Assembly: GCA_016124635.1 (NCBI GenBank)
Contig: WGNJ01000030.1
Coordinates: 62,001-126,000 of the forward strand
Source of the DNA: Alphaproteobacteria bacterium
GTDB taxonomy: Bacteria; Pseudomonadota; Alphaproteobacteria; Micropepsales; Micropepsaceae
Reading direction: 5' to 3'
Length of the DNA: 64,000 bases
In this document: one piece after another, positions 53,380-61,269 of the stretch
How the letters are laid out: every line of letters begins with the position of its first letter
Numbering within the stretch: the stretch's first letter is position 1
Position numbers and translations under genes: made by a program
The notes under the pieces: model-generated
What the model was told of the DNA's origin: nothing
Databases searched by the model: none
The model's input: only the letters and a program-made list of their open reading frames with translations

Positions 53380-53835
53380 TTAGCGCGTACGGCGAACAAA
53401 TCTTGGCGCGCGTGGCCGCTCACCAATCGTCTTGAAGAACGTCTGCCACTCCGCGCTGTCGCGCTGCATCTCTTCGATTGTGATCTGCCGCGATTGTGCC
53501 TCAAGTTCGCGATAGCGTGCAGATCTGCGCTCAATGGTCTTCATCTCTCGATAAAGCGGCGTCGCCCTTACCTTTGCGCTGTATCCTCTGGGCGACCAAA
53601 TCTGAATTTCTCCGACTTGACCATCGGCAAATCGTATCAAGACTTTTCGATCGACGTGACCCAACCCTTGTCCAGGATGTCGTAGTGTTGCGATAGGAAC
53701 TCTACGATATCGTCAGCCGCCCCCGGCGTATCGGCAACAAATCCTCCGCGAACGACGTCGGTGAGCTGACTCCCATCGGTCCAATTATATCGCGCCGCCT
53801 TTCCAAATGACTCTTCCCGCAGCTTGATGCCAGGA
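53380..53835 (-). pseudogene. Broken RelA/SpoT-like nucleotidyltransferase toxin tail
   Basis: Two overlapping frames restore one domain. The upstream frame reads ESFGKAARYNWTDGSQLTDV, then VRGGFVADTPGAADDIVEFL; the downstream frame (TTG at 53664) reads GHVDRKVLIRFADGQVGEIQ, then IWSPRGYSAK. This order (Y..., LTDVVR, ADTP, DGxVGEIQ) is that of RelA/SpoT-like domains found as polymorphic and phage toxins. A one-base loss near 53665, in a GGGTTGGG run, separates the frames. No start is seen upstream: the sequence runs into repeat R1 copy B. Likely an orphan toxin tip. Confidence 0.65.
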
Positions 53836-53837
53836 TC

Positions 53838-54007
53838 TTCCGGCCAAACTGTGGCATGGAGGAAAGGAGTTTCCGTTCATCGCAAAACTCCCAACGAGCG
53901 ACGCGGCGGAGATTCTTGGTATGTCGGCCTCAAGCCCTAGATGCGCGCCTCTCCGGCGCGACCGCAGAAATCGCAACTTCACGATTCATCACGCGGCGTG
54001 GGGATCG
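53838..54007. repeat. Direct repeat R1, copy B (about 170 bp)
   Basis: Second copy of the repeat at 52994-53162. It includes a short remnant reading VYTSVDAIPTPRDES and stop on the minus strand, homologous to the IPTPPDKS end of the immunity-type gene, so the repeat arose by duplication of a cassette 3' end plus spacer. Confidence 0.88.
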
Positions 54008-54050
54008 CGTCGACAGATGTATATACCGCGGGTGAGGCAGCTCCAGGGAG

Positions 54051-55202
54051 TTAGTGTGGTGCATCTAAACGAAATAGACGAATGGTCTTAAGGTCGGCCA
54101 CAGCGAGAATTTTTCCTCCATGGGCCACAGCGGCTCTCAAGGGCTGTGCGTAGTCAGCGGGAAAAGGAAGATTTGCCGGCGTCTCGACGCCGGTCTTCGC
54201 ATCGATAAGCGTGATCGGACCTGCTTCGTCCATGTAGAAAAATCTTTCGTTGTCGTTCCAACCCGGGGTGTCGAACCCGCGCAGCCTCGCTCGCGTGTGC
54301 ACGGTCCGTTTGCGAACATCAATAACCTCCATGAAGAGGTTTTGACCCCCGAACGGTGAACCGTTATCGCGACTGGTTAGAGCGACCGCCCAATCACCGT
54401 CCGCAGAAACCGCGAAGTCACTGACGACATACGGCGCCGCAAATCTTCCGACTCGTCGCAGCTGAACGACCTCCGTGCGCGACGCTGTCGACATATCTAC
54501 CGCGTAGACGATCGCCGGCGCCCGCGGCGAACTTGCTCTGGCGGTGGAAAAATCCGGTGCGCCGGTTGCGATGGTGTACGCCAAGCAGTCCGAACCTGAG
54601 GTTGGCGCGGCGATACGTTCCGCCCCGACAAATAGACCGGCGAGATCGTTTCGGCGCTCGAGGCTTTCTAAATCGAAAACCGTAACACCCCCACCGGACC
54701 CCACGACGGCAAAATGACAGACGCCCGCCACGGTTGCCCGACCAATTTGCTTGTTGGCTTCAGGGTTGGGCGACACGAACGGCGAAAAATCCAACACGGC
54801 CCGGACCTTGCCATTGCAATCGAAAAACGTCGCCTTTCTTTGATCACCGTTTATGACAATGCCTCGACAGGGATGACCCCACAGATACGCCCTTGTGAAG
54901 TCGCTTGGAGCCGCCGGCAAGGTAAGCGTCCATCTGCGATCAGCCATACTCCAAATCTTGACTCGCTGGGGCATGAAGTCACCCACGGCCAGATACGACG
55001 CGTCCGGGCTTATGGCGAGTGATTGAATCGCGAGAGTGTCGCCGTTGATCGTTGCGATCGGATGTCTGCCAGCGTCGACCGGCTTCGTCGACCCGTTTGG
55101 GGCGGCCCCACCGGATTGTCGCTCGACAACAGCAAAGACCGCGACAACAAAAATCATTATTAGAAAAAGACACTCGACGAGCGCAAACTGACGATTCGGC
55201 AT
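54051..55202 (-). CDS. Membrane-anchored propeller-like paralogue W1
   Basis: A 383-residue protein from the ATG at 55202: an N-terminal anchor (CLFLIMIFVVAVFAVVERQ) and a periplasmic domain of repeated WD40/propeller-like strands (SLAISPDASYLAVGDF, VKIWSMADRRWTL). Shared with W2 are KIWSM, HPCRGIVI, ATFFDCNGKV and VAGVCHFAVV. Conserved cysteines suggest disulphides. No enzymatic motif. It may be an immunity or adaptor protein; this is inference from its repeated association with toxin tails. Confidence 0.7.
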   Translation of the reverse strand: MPNRQFALVECLFLIMIFVVAVFAVVERQSGGAAPNGSTKPVDAGRHPIATINGDTLAIQSLAISPDASYLAVGDFMPQRVKIWSMADRRWTLTLPAAPSDFTRAYLWGHPCRGIVINGDQRKATFFDCNGKVRAVLDFSPFVSPNPEANKQIGRATVAGVCHFAVVGSGGGVTVFDLESLERRNDLAGLFVGAERIAAPTSGSDCLAYTIATGAPDFSTARASSPRAPAIVYAVDMSTASRTEVVQLRRVGRFAAPYVVSDFAVSADGDWAVALTSRDNGSPFGGQNLFMEVIDVRKRTVHTRARLRGFDTPGWNDNERFFYMDEAGPITLIDAKTGVETPANLPFPADYAQPLRAAVAHGGKILAVADLKTIRLFRLDAPH

Positions 55203-55266
55203 TGGGTATCGCCTCTCTCCAGCCAATTTGTACTACGCAAACTATGGCGAGATTGGAGAACGGGGC

Positions 55267-55335
55267 ATGTGATCGGAAAGCCGCCAGGCGAGTTGGAAAG
55301 AGGTCTCGCCGTTACGGCCGAACTCGGGGAGGCGC
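55267..55335. repeat. Direct repeat R2, copy A (about 69 bp)
   Basis: Matches 56472-56540 with about eight differences. On the minus strand it encodes RLPEFGRNGETSFQLAWRLS, a second copy of the C-terminus of the GNAT-like gene. It precedes the W1 gene and reaches into the plus-strand frame of the neighbouring gene. Confidence 0.85.
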
Positions 55336-55403
55336 CTTCGCCGCCGTCATTTGGACACATTCCGCAACTGAAGATACGCTTTCAGCTCAACGCCGATATT
55401 GAG

Positions 55404-56420
55404 GTGCCTGTTTTGCTCGCTATTGCACGTATCGCGGCAAAGTTTTCGGTCGCCGTTGTTGCCGTTCTGGGTCTTGGCGTTTTGTGCATTTGGCCGTGGC
55501 CTGCGCCCGAAATCGATTGGCGCGCGCCGCTCGACAGCGCGCGGTCGCGAAGTGACTGTGCGAGCGTCGCGGCGATTCTGAACGCCGCAATGGACGCGGG
55601 AGCGCTTGACGCATACGATCTTGCTTCAAGCCCGAAGGACCTCGGCGCTTGCTATGGCAGTGCCAATTTGCACACGCCTCCGCTAGGGTTTGTTGCACTT
55701 CTGCGCTCACGGCGCCACGACCCCGCTATATTGGATCGCCACACCCTCACCGAACGAACGGGAGCGCTCGACTTCGCCACGCGCACCTATACGCGCGTGG
55801 TCGACTTCACCTGCAGACAACCTTACGACCTAGATATTCAAGCTGACAACGTGGTGTTGGCTGCAGCGATGCCGGAGGCATCGAGCTGGATCATGAGCTT
55901 ACACCAACGCCGACGCGCTGTTTGCGCCCGCATTGTCTCCGATCTTGTAACATCGCTTGCGGCACGGCTCGAACCAGAAGCGAAAGAGCTCGCCTATGAC
56001 TTCGCCAAGAGCGCTCCCATCACCGATCTGCCGGCCGCAAAACTCGTCGCCGCCCAGCTGGTTCTCGACGAGCAGTTCATTCCGATTCGAGCGGCGCGTA
56101 CCGATCCACAGCTTCTCAGGTTGATGCGAACTTTCGAATGGAGCTCGCTGGTGTCGCTCGCCGAGGCAAATGACATCGACGCCATCGCGCTCGTGATTCG
56201 TCTGTTGCACGAACGTCGTTTCGTCGACGACGCTCATTTGCTTTGGGGATCACAGCGAGAAGCGTATTATTGGATCCTGCGTGGCCGGCGTTTGGGTATA
56301 GCTGCACTTCCCCTTTATTCCGATATCGAGGACCGATTGGATAGCGACCGGCGCGCGGCATGCCGGCAGGAAGAGGAAGCCGATTGGGACAAGCATAAGG
56401 ATCGAAGCGCGCGGCTTTGA
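55404..56420 (+). CDS. Single-anchor protein of unknown function (cargo, opposite strand)
   Basis: About 338 residues from a GTG at 55404: a membrane anchor (KFSVAVVAVLGLGVLCIWPW) followed by a helical periplasmic domain with cysteines (RSDCASVAAIL, GACYGS, FTCRQPYD, RAVCARI). No family recognised. The frame is open to 55269, but that part lies in repeat R2, an antisense copy of a phage gene end, so I reject it as original coding. It is the only plus-strand gene in the right-hand array and converges on the GNAT-like gene. Confidence 0.6.
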   Translation: MPVLLAIARIAAKFSVAVVAVLGLGVLCIWPWPAPEIDWRAPLDSARSRSDCASVAAILNAAMDAGALDAYDLASSPKDLGACYGSANLHTPPLGFVALLRSRRHDPAILDRHTLTERTGALDFATRTYTRVVDFTCRQPYDLDIQADNVVLAAAMPEASSWIMSLHQRRRAVCARIVSDLVTSLAARLEPEAKELAYDFAKSAPITDLPAAKLVAAQLVLDEQFIPIRAARTDPQLLRLMRTFEWSSLVSLAEANDIDAIALVIRLLHERRFVDDAHLLWGSQREAYYWILRGRRLGIAALPLYSDIEDRLDSDRRAACRQEEEADWDKHKDRSARL

Positions 56421-56449
56421 CTGCTGCCTGCGCTTGCGCTACCGGCCGT

Positions 56450-56987
56450 TCAGGCGGCTGAGGTTGGACAAATGTGATCGGAAAGCCGCCAGGCGAGCTG
56501 GATGAAGGTCTCGCCGTTGCGGCCGAACTCGGGGATGCGCGCCTCGACCTCGAAACCCAGGAAGCGGAGGAAATCGATCGCGTCCTTGTGGACCGTCGAT
56601 GGCGCGGCACTCGGCGCGGCGATAGCCGCGCGCGATGAGATGCGGCTTGGCGCGGCGCAAGCCCCAACGCATCGCGTCGATCGCAACGCTCGGCCACTCG
56701 TCCGTCGCAATCATCGAGACGGTGAGCGCGGCCGGCGTCATCTCATGAAACATGGTGAGCGCCGCAGGCACGCCATTGCAGCGGAAGATGTTGCTCGCAG
56801 CGGCCAGAGGCAGCATGTCGAGAATGGATGCGGCCGCGGCGTCGAAGTCGGCGGTCGCTTCGATCTCGGCGCGGTCGCGCGCACGGCAATGCGCGAGCAC
56901 GTAGCGCGCCTCATCGCGCGCGCCGAGCTCGAGCACCGGCGGCACCGGCTTTTTTGACAACACGGCGATCTCGGAACGACGGGCCAA
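56450..56987 (-). pseudogene. GNAT-like phage protein (T7 gp13-type position), frameshifted
   Basis: The first frame reads to ECRAIDGPQGRD. The conserved continuation EAIDFLRFLGF-like HKDAIDFLRFLGFEVEARIP and AWRLSDHICPTSAA lies in another frame. One extra base in GGTCCACAAGG (about 56590) explains the break. The restored protein (~178 aa) looks like the GNAT-fold proteins encoded before podovirus portal genes and like T7 gp13. The start appears to be a TTG at 56987. Its 3' end is duplicated as repeat R2 copy A. Confidence 0.7.
56472..56540. repeat. Direct repeat R2, copy B (inside the GNAT-like gene)
   Basis: Source copy of the 69-bp repeat: it encodes EFGRNGETFIQLAWRLSD on the minus strand as part of the restored GNAT-like protein. 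The distance to copy A is about 1.2 kb and the segment between holds the plus-strand anchored protein gene. Confidence 0.85.
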
Positions 56988-57046
56988 CGAATTGGGCGCG
57001 GCGCACGATGCGCACGCGTCTTCGTCTTGGTTTCAGGTAGTCGCTT

Positions 57047-57454
57047 TTACGTTCGCGGCAGCAGACGGCCGACGACAAAATAGAGGCCGGCCGAAACCGC
57101 CCCCAGAGACGCCGACATCGGCGCTGCTTCGAGCGTTTGACTAAAGGCGGACCAGGCAAAGGTAGGACCGGCGTTAAGCGCGACGGCAACCGCAGCCGCG
57201 AGCAAAACCGCGAGAGCTTTCGCCGCGAGGCCCCGTCCACGCGCATAGGCGAGAAGCGGCAGCGTCAAATAGACGGGCGGGAGCGTGAACCAGAGATAGA
57301 TGAAACCGGTGCCGAGCAGGATCGCAAGAGCTGCGGGCAATGCTCCCGGTCCGTGGCTCAACAACTCTCCGACGAAGAGCGCAAGGGGGATGACGACACA
57401 GGCAATCGCCGCGGCTATCGTGGCAACTCCCACTTCGTGTACAGCTCGTTCCAT
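57047..57454 (-). CDS. Four-helix membrane protein, paralogue M1
   Basis: A 135-residue membrane protein from the ATG at 57454 (ERAVHEVGVATIAAAIACVV...), with about four helices and the phrase LSHGPGALPAALAILLGTGF. It is clearly paralogous to M2 at 59150-59560 (LFSHGPGALPAAIALMLGSA). It follows a remnant of a toxin-like tail (repeat R3 copy A). Role unknown; candidate membrane immunity protein. Confidence 0.65.
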   Translation of the reverse strand: MERAVHEVGVATIAAAIACVVIPLALFVGELLSHGPGALPAALAILLGTGFIYLWFTLPPVYLTLPLLAYARGRGLAAKALAVLLAAAVAVALNAGPTFAWSAFSQTLEAAPMSASLGAVSAGLYFVVGRLLPRT

Positions 57455-57496
57455 GCGGCCGCCCGCCCCTCGCACCAGGGAGCCAGGCTCCTAATC

Positions 57497-57659
57497 AATT
57501 GTGGCGGGAATGCGGAGTCCAAGAAAATCTGGCGAACTCTCTGCCGTCGTGGTCAACCGACAATCCGTTGTCTGACCTTGCTCTGCAGCACACCCGGAGG
57601 CCCGTCGTAATTGCTCAGGCTGTGGTTGAGCAAATCAGGTTCACACAGCGCCGCGCTCG
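57497..57659. repeat. Direct repeat R3, copy A (163 bp) with toxin-tail remnant
   Basis: Matches 63552-63713. Minus-strand reading gives LLNHSLSNYDGPPGVLQSKV then an early stop, homologous to WLNHSLSNYYGPPGVLQSKV in the ORF at the right edge. The repeat continues through the stop and spacer to the GCCACAATTG element before the M1 gene. Confidence 0.88.
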
Positions 57660-57662
57660 AGA

Positions 57663-58853
57663 TCATGTCCGATGGCGCGAGAGACTCGGCAGTTGATCAA
57701 ACCGGTAGAGCAAAATGTCGTACCCATCGGAAACTGCGAAAACGCCGCGCTGATAAGCCACCGCTACGTTGATGCTGGTGTACAACCGGTCTGGGAACGG
57801 AAAACGAAGACGCATCTCGCGGTCTTGCGTCGCGTCAACAATCGACACTCTGTGGCCGCTGACGAAGAAAAAATGATCATCATCTATCCAACCGGGAATG
57901 CTGTTGTTAGAGCTGGGGCATCTCCGCCTTTGTACATCTCCGTTCCCAACATCAATGATCTCCATATAGCAATTTTGACCATCGTCACTCACTTTGCTCT
58001 CTCGCAAAGTCAAGGCAACGGCTCTCCGCCTGTTCGGCGATACGGATAAATAACTAATGATATAAGGTGCAAACGCATCCGCTGACGGGTTGAGGCGCGC
58101 GATTTCCCTGCTCGATCCGGTCCGCATGTCGATGGCGCGCAAGATCGATGGCTCACGTAAACTCTCAGACTCCGTCTTAGACCAGCCCCTCAATCCGCCC
58201 CACGCCGCGTATGCGAGACATTCGGGATTGCTCGATGGCGCGGCGACATCCGGAGGCTCTTCCGTCGAACCGCTCGTGAACCAATCGGCGACGTCCTGGC
58301 GAATTTGTTGCTTCGCCAAATCGACAACAGCGATGCTGGAGGTCAGCTGAATGACCGAAAAATTGCAAACGCCGATGACGCGAGCGACAAAACCGGTGAA
58401 GCGTCGATTCTGAGATTCGAGCATGGGCGATGCGAAATGCAGGGTCCGCAGAACGTTTCCCGTGCAGTCGAACAGGGTCGCGATCTTGATGTTGCTTATT
58501 GCGACGATTCCTCGACACGGTTGCGGGCTCAGATAAGCGGGATCCCTATCTGGCATCCCAGCAGGGATACTCTGTGTCCACGCCTTGCGCGCCATGCTCC
58601 AGATCTTGGCTTGTTGAGGCTCCATACCGCTAACGGCTGCCAGATATTCGCCGTCGCTGCTCATCGAGAGCGATCGAATTGCGATCCCGTCGCCAGGTAT
58701 TTGCGCAAGCGGCGCCGCGGGGTCGGCTTGATCTTCTTCTCCGGCGCTGCCGGCCGGCGTCGATTGTCCACGCAAGAGGACGAACGCGACACCACAGATC
58801 AGGAGCGCCAACACAGCAATCGGCGCGACAACTTCTATTCGTCGGTCGAACAT
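57663..58853 (-). CDS. Membrane-anchored propeller-like paralogue W2
   Basis: A 396-residue protein with an N-terminal anchor (VVAPIAVLALLICGVAFVLL), a polar linker and propeller-like repeats: SLSMSSDGEYLAAVSGM, AKIWSMARKAWTQSIPAG, QPCRGIVAI, ATLFDCTGNV, VIGVCNFSVIQ. It is closest to W1. Upstream on the same strand is a toxin-tail remnant. Role unknown; the association suggests part of a toxin cassette. Confidence 0.7.
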   Translation of the reverse strand: MFDRRIEVVAPIAVLALLICGVAFVLLRGQSTPAGSAGEEDQADPAAPLAQIPGDGIAIRSLSMSSDGEYLAAVSGMEPQQAKIWSMARKAWTQSIPAGMPDRDPAYLSPQPCRGIVAISNIKIATLFDCTGNVLRTLHFASPMLESQNRRFTGFVARVIGVCNFSVIQLTSSIAVVDLAKQQIRQDVADWFTSGSTEEPPDVAAPSSNPECLAYAAWGGLRGWSKTESESLREPSILRAIDMRTGSSREIARLNPSADAFAPYIISYLSVSPNRRRAVALTLRESKVSDDGQNCYMEIIDVGNGDVQRRRCPSSNNSIPGWIDDDHFFFVSGHRVSIVDATQDREMRLRFPFPDRLYTSINVAVAYQRGVFAVSDGYDILLYRFDQLPSLSRHRT

Positions 58854-58985
58854 GACGCGCCTTTCCGCTCAACGGCCGCGCCACCCTAACGGCGGTGCCA
58901 CATAGTCTTTCGTATCAATTGTGGCCAAATTTGGAGGAGCCGCCGATCGGAGCCATCATAGCTCAGTGGTCGAATTGCGGTTGCT

Positions 58986-59148
58986 TCAAATCCCGTACCT
59001 TCTGCGGTAAATGTCCCGGTACAGCACGTGCAGCGGGGTTGAAAATGTTGAGTGGTAGAAGCTGGTCAGATTGTGATTTCGCATGTATGCGGGCCACAAC
59101 CCGAGAGGTCGCGAGGCCATTGACCGCGGGCACGCCTTCGTCGTGCCG
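58986..59148 (-). pseudogene. Orphan toxin-like C-terminal tail
   Basis: Downstream of the M2 stop, a frame reads SRPLGLWPAYMRNHNLTSFY, then HSTFSTPLHVLYRDIYRRRY GI and stop at 58986. The composition is protein-like and different from shadow frames, but no start or promoter precedes it. It looks like the end of a lost toxin gene left before the W2 gene. The frame runs into M2 antiphase above 59150, which I do not count. Confidence 0.45.
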
Positions 59149-59149
59149 C

Positions 59150-59560
59150 CTATCGTGCGGCCGGCATCCAGCGGCCGACGGGGTAATACAGGATGCACGC
59201 CGCTGTGACGAGCGACACTGCCATCTCGACGTGCTCGGACAACGGTCTCAAAGCTTCCCACGTAAATTCCGGACTCGCATAGATCGCTACGACGACAATC
59301 GGTGCGGCGCCGATGGATGCCGCGCGATAAACCAACGAGCGATGCTGGGTAAGCGCGAGCAGCGGAAGCATGAGATAAACGATCGGCAAGACGTACCATA
59401 GGTAGGCAAAAGCGCTGCCGAGCATCAGGGCGATTGCGGCTGGAAGGGCGCCGGGTCCATGGCTAAACAATTCGTTTCCGAACAAGAGCAAGGGAACTAC
59501 GGCGCATGAAATTGTCGCCGCAATCGTTGCAATTCCGATTTCGTGTACGACTCGTTCCAT
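59150..59560 (-). CDS. Four-helix membrane protein, paralogue M2
   Basis: A 136-residue membrane protein (ERVVHEIGIATIAATISCAV...) with about four helices, LFSHGPGALPAAIALMLGSA and PIVYLMLPLLALTQHR. Paralogue of M1 at 57047-57454 with roughly half of positions alike by eye. It follows the 59749-61161 toxin-like gene by about 190 bases, so it could be its immunity protein. No family recognised. Confidence 0.65.
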   Translation of the reverse strand: MERVVHEIGIATIAATISCAVVPLLLFGNELFSHGPGALPAAIALMLGSAFAYLWYVLPIVYLMLPLLALTQHRSLVYRAASIGAAPIVVVAIYASPEFTWEALRPLSEHVEMAVSLVTAACILYYPVGRWMPAAR

Positions 59561-59748
59561 ATCGCCCCTCGCGGCTTACACAGTAGAGGCTGGATTCCGG
59601 CTAAAGTGTGACGATGCGGCTGACGATGACCGCTGCTTCGGCTCGTTCCGGCGCTACCGTCGGGCACTATACGGGAGGGGTACTTAGCACGGTTTCTTCC
59701 ATAGGCAGGACTCGGCGAAACAACCACTACTGTTTCGCCAGTACGGGG

Positions 59749-61161
59749 TCACCAGTCCCAATAGTCGTCCTTGATTACTCCTGGGATGATCGTCGCGTCG
59801 AGCTTTTGCGCCAATGCGTTATCCATGTCAGAAAAAAGACGAGGGCCAAGAGTTTCATTGAAGTACTGGCCCAACCCCATCCCAGCGCCGAGCGTATGGA
59901 TCACAAAGCTTCCATCGCCACGATCCTCCACCCACCGAATAATGAAGCCAGGTACAAGTATGTGATTGCCGGTCGTTATGTTCGCTATAGCACCGGTGTA
60001 TCCATCAACATCATGCGAGACATAACCGCCCGGCAAATATGTCCGCTCGCCAAACATCACATCGACTCTGGGCGTTGACGAGACCCAACTCGTATCTCCT
60101 GGCCTCACGGGACCGGAATGCTGGGGCCTCTCATACGAGGCTTGTGGTGCTGGCCACGTTTGAACCATTCTCATTACCTCCGCCAATGTGCGATGCGGCG
60201 CGTAAATTCTCGTCTCCTGATAGTACTGATGAAAATCCGAATGCTCCGGCCCCCAACCTCCAGCTAGCCATAGCTTTGCCGCGACGCGTTGCTCGAAGGC
60301 ACGAATTGGCGCCGGAACGTAGTCATCGATCTCCCCCGCATCGGCGCCCTTTCGACACTGACCATTTTGGCAAACGCGACCAACGCGACCTGTCCTGGCT
60401 AGACGCATACCCGAGCTAATGCGACGGGGAGCCTCAGGCTGAGGATATCCGCTCTTCAGATTCGGTGAGGAGGAATACAGCGTTGTTTGCTTGCCCGACA
60501 GATCTTGCGGCGTCTGCGCCCAATCAATCGAACGACCTGGCAATGGGCTCTGTACATCGTCTAGCGCTGCATTTGAACGATCGAGCGGACTCAGCAAGAG
60601 ATTGGTTGGAGAATCTGTCGACCCTCGCCACAGAAGCTCACCCGCAAGCTTCGAGGCCTGGCCGTCGGCAAATTTCAATGCTTCTGGCAAAAACGAACTG
60701 ATCTGTTTGACCATGCCGTCGGCGTAATCGCCGTGGTCGGCTTTGGCGGTGCGGAGTTTGTCGAGCATCTTGGCCGGCTCGGTGTTGAGAATGCCGCGGG
60801 CGACGTCTTCGGCCATGTCGTTGGGGAGGACGCGCTGTTCGTCCTTCGGAATGCCGCGGCGGTTTTGTTCGGCCTCGAGGCCGCGCAGGAGATCGTTGTA
60901 GGTCTTGGTCATGCGCCCGGCATCGCCCGATGCCTTCGCATCTTCCCAAGCTTTGAGCCGGGTCTGCATGTAGGGCATGCGCAGCGCGAGGCCTGCCGGG
61001 TCGTCGCGCATCTGTTGGCGCACCCAATCGAGGATCTTGAGCTTGGCGAGTGCTTTGGCGCGCTCGAGCTGATCTTTGCCGAGGGGCGCCGGATTGGCAG
61101 GTTTCTCCGGCGCCGGTGCGGGCGGCGTCACTTGAGCGCCTGTCTGCGGCACGCTCGTCAT
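59749..61161 (-). CDS. Toxin-like protein with virion-type N-terminus; N-terminally truncated
   Basis: A 470-residue protein. Residues 30-180 are helical (LERAKALAKLKILDWVRQQM, RLKAWEDAKASGDAGRMTKT) and align with the N-terminal part of the AHH nuclease protein (L..W..AK..D...M...G.P...R.LP). A polar linker follows, and a C-terminal domain of unknown type with YVSHDVDGYTGAIANIT, FIIRWVEDRGDGSFVIHTLG and NETLGPRLFSDMDNAL. Upstream, the frame stays open without a start right up to the stop of W3 (61269), reading an Ala/Pro linker, so the real N-terminus seems lost. Confidence 0.65.
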   Translation of the reverse strand: MTSVPQTGAQVTPPAPAPEKPANPAPLGKDQLERAKALAKLKILDWVRQQMRDDPAGLALRMPYMQTRLKAWEDAKASGDAGRMTKTYNDLLRGLEAEQNRRGIPKDEQRVLPNDMAEDVARGILNTEPAKMLDKLRTAKADHGDYADGMVKQISSFLPEALKFADGQASKLAGELLWRGSTDSPTNLLLSPLDRSNAALDDVQSPLPGRSIDWAQTPQDLSGKQTTLYSSSPNLKSGYPQPEAPRRISSGMRLARTGRVGRVCQNGQCRKGADAGEIDDYVPAPIRAFEQRVAAKLWLAGGWGPEHSDFHQYYQETRIYAPHRTLAEVMRMVQTWPAPQASYERPQHSGPVRPGDTSWVSSTPRVDVMFGERTYLPGGYVSHDVDGYTGAIANITTGNHILVPGFIIRWVEDRGDGSFVIHTLGAGMGLGQYFNETLGPRLFSDMDNALAQKLDATIIPGVIKDDYWDW

Positions 61162-61269
61162 GCCGGCCGCAGGCGCATCGCTGTCACCGCTTTGCGGCGC
61201 GGCTTCCCCGCCCGCCGGCGCAGGAGCGGCCTGCGTGCCGCTCGACTGCAGAACCGACGCGGCGGCACC

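Noticed and set aside
53785-53982. A 65-codon minus-strand frame inside repeat R1 copy B
   Set aside because: The frame is not conserved in copy A, and the adjoining toxin domain reads in a different frame.
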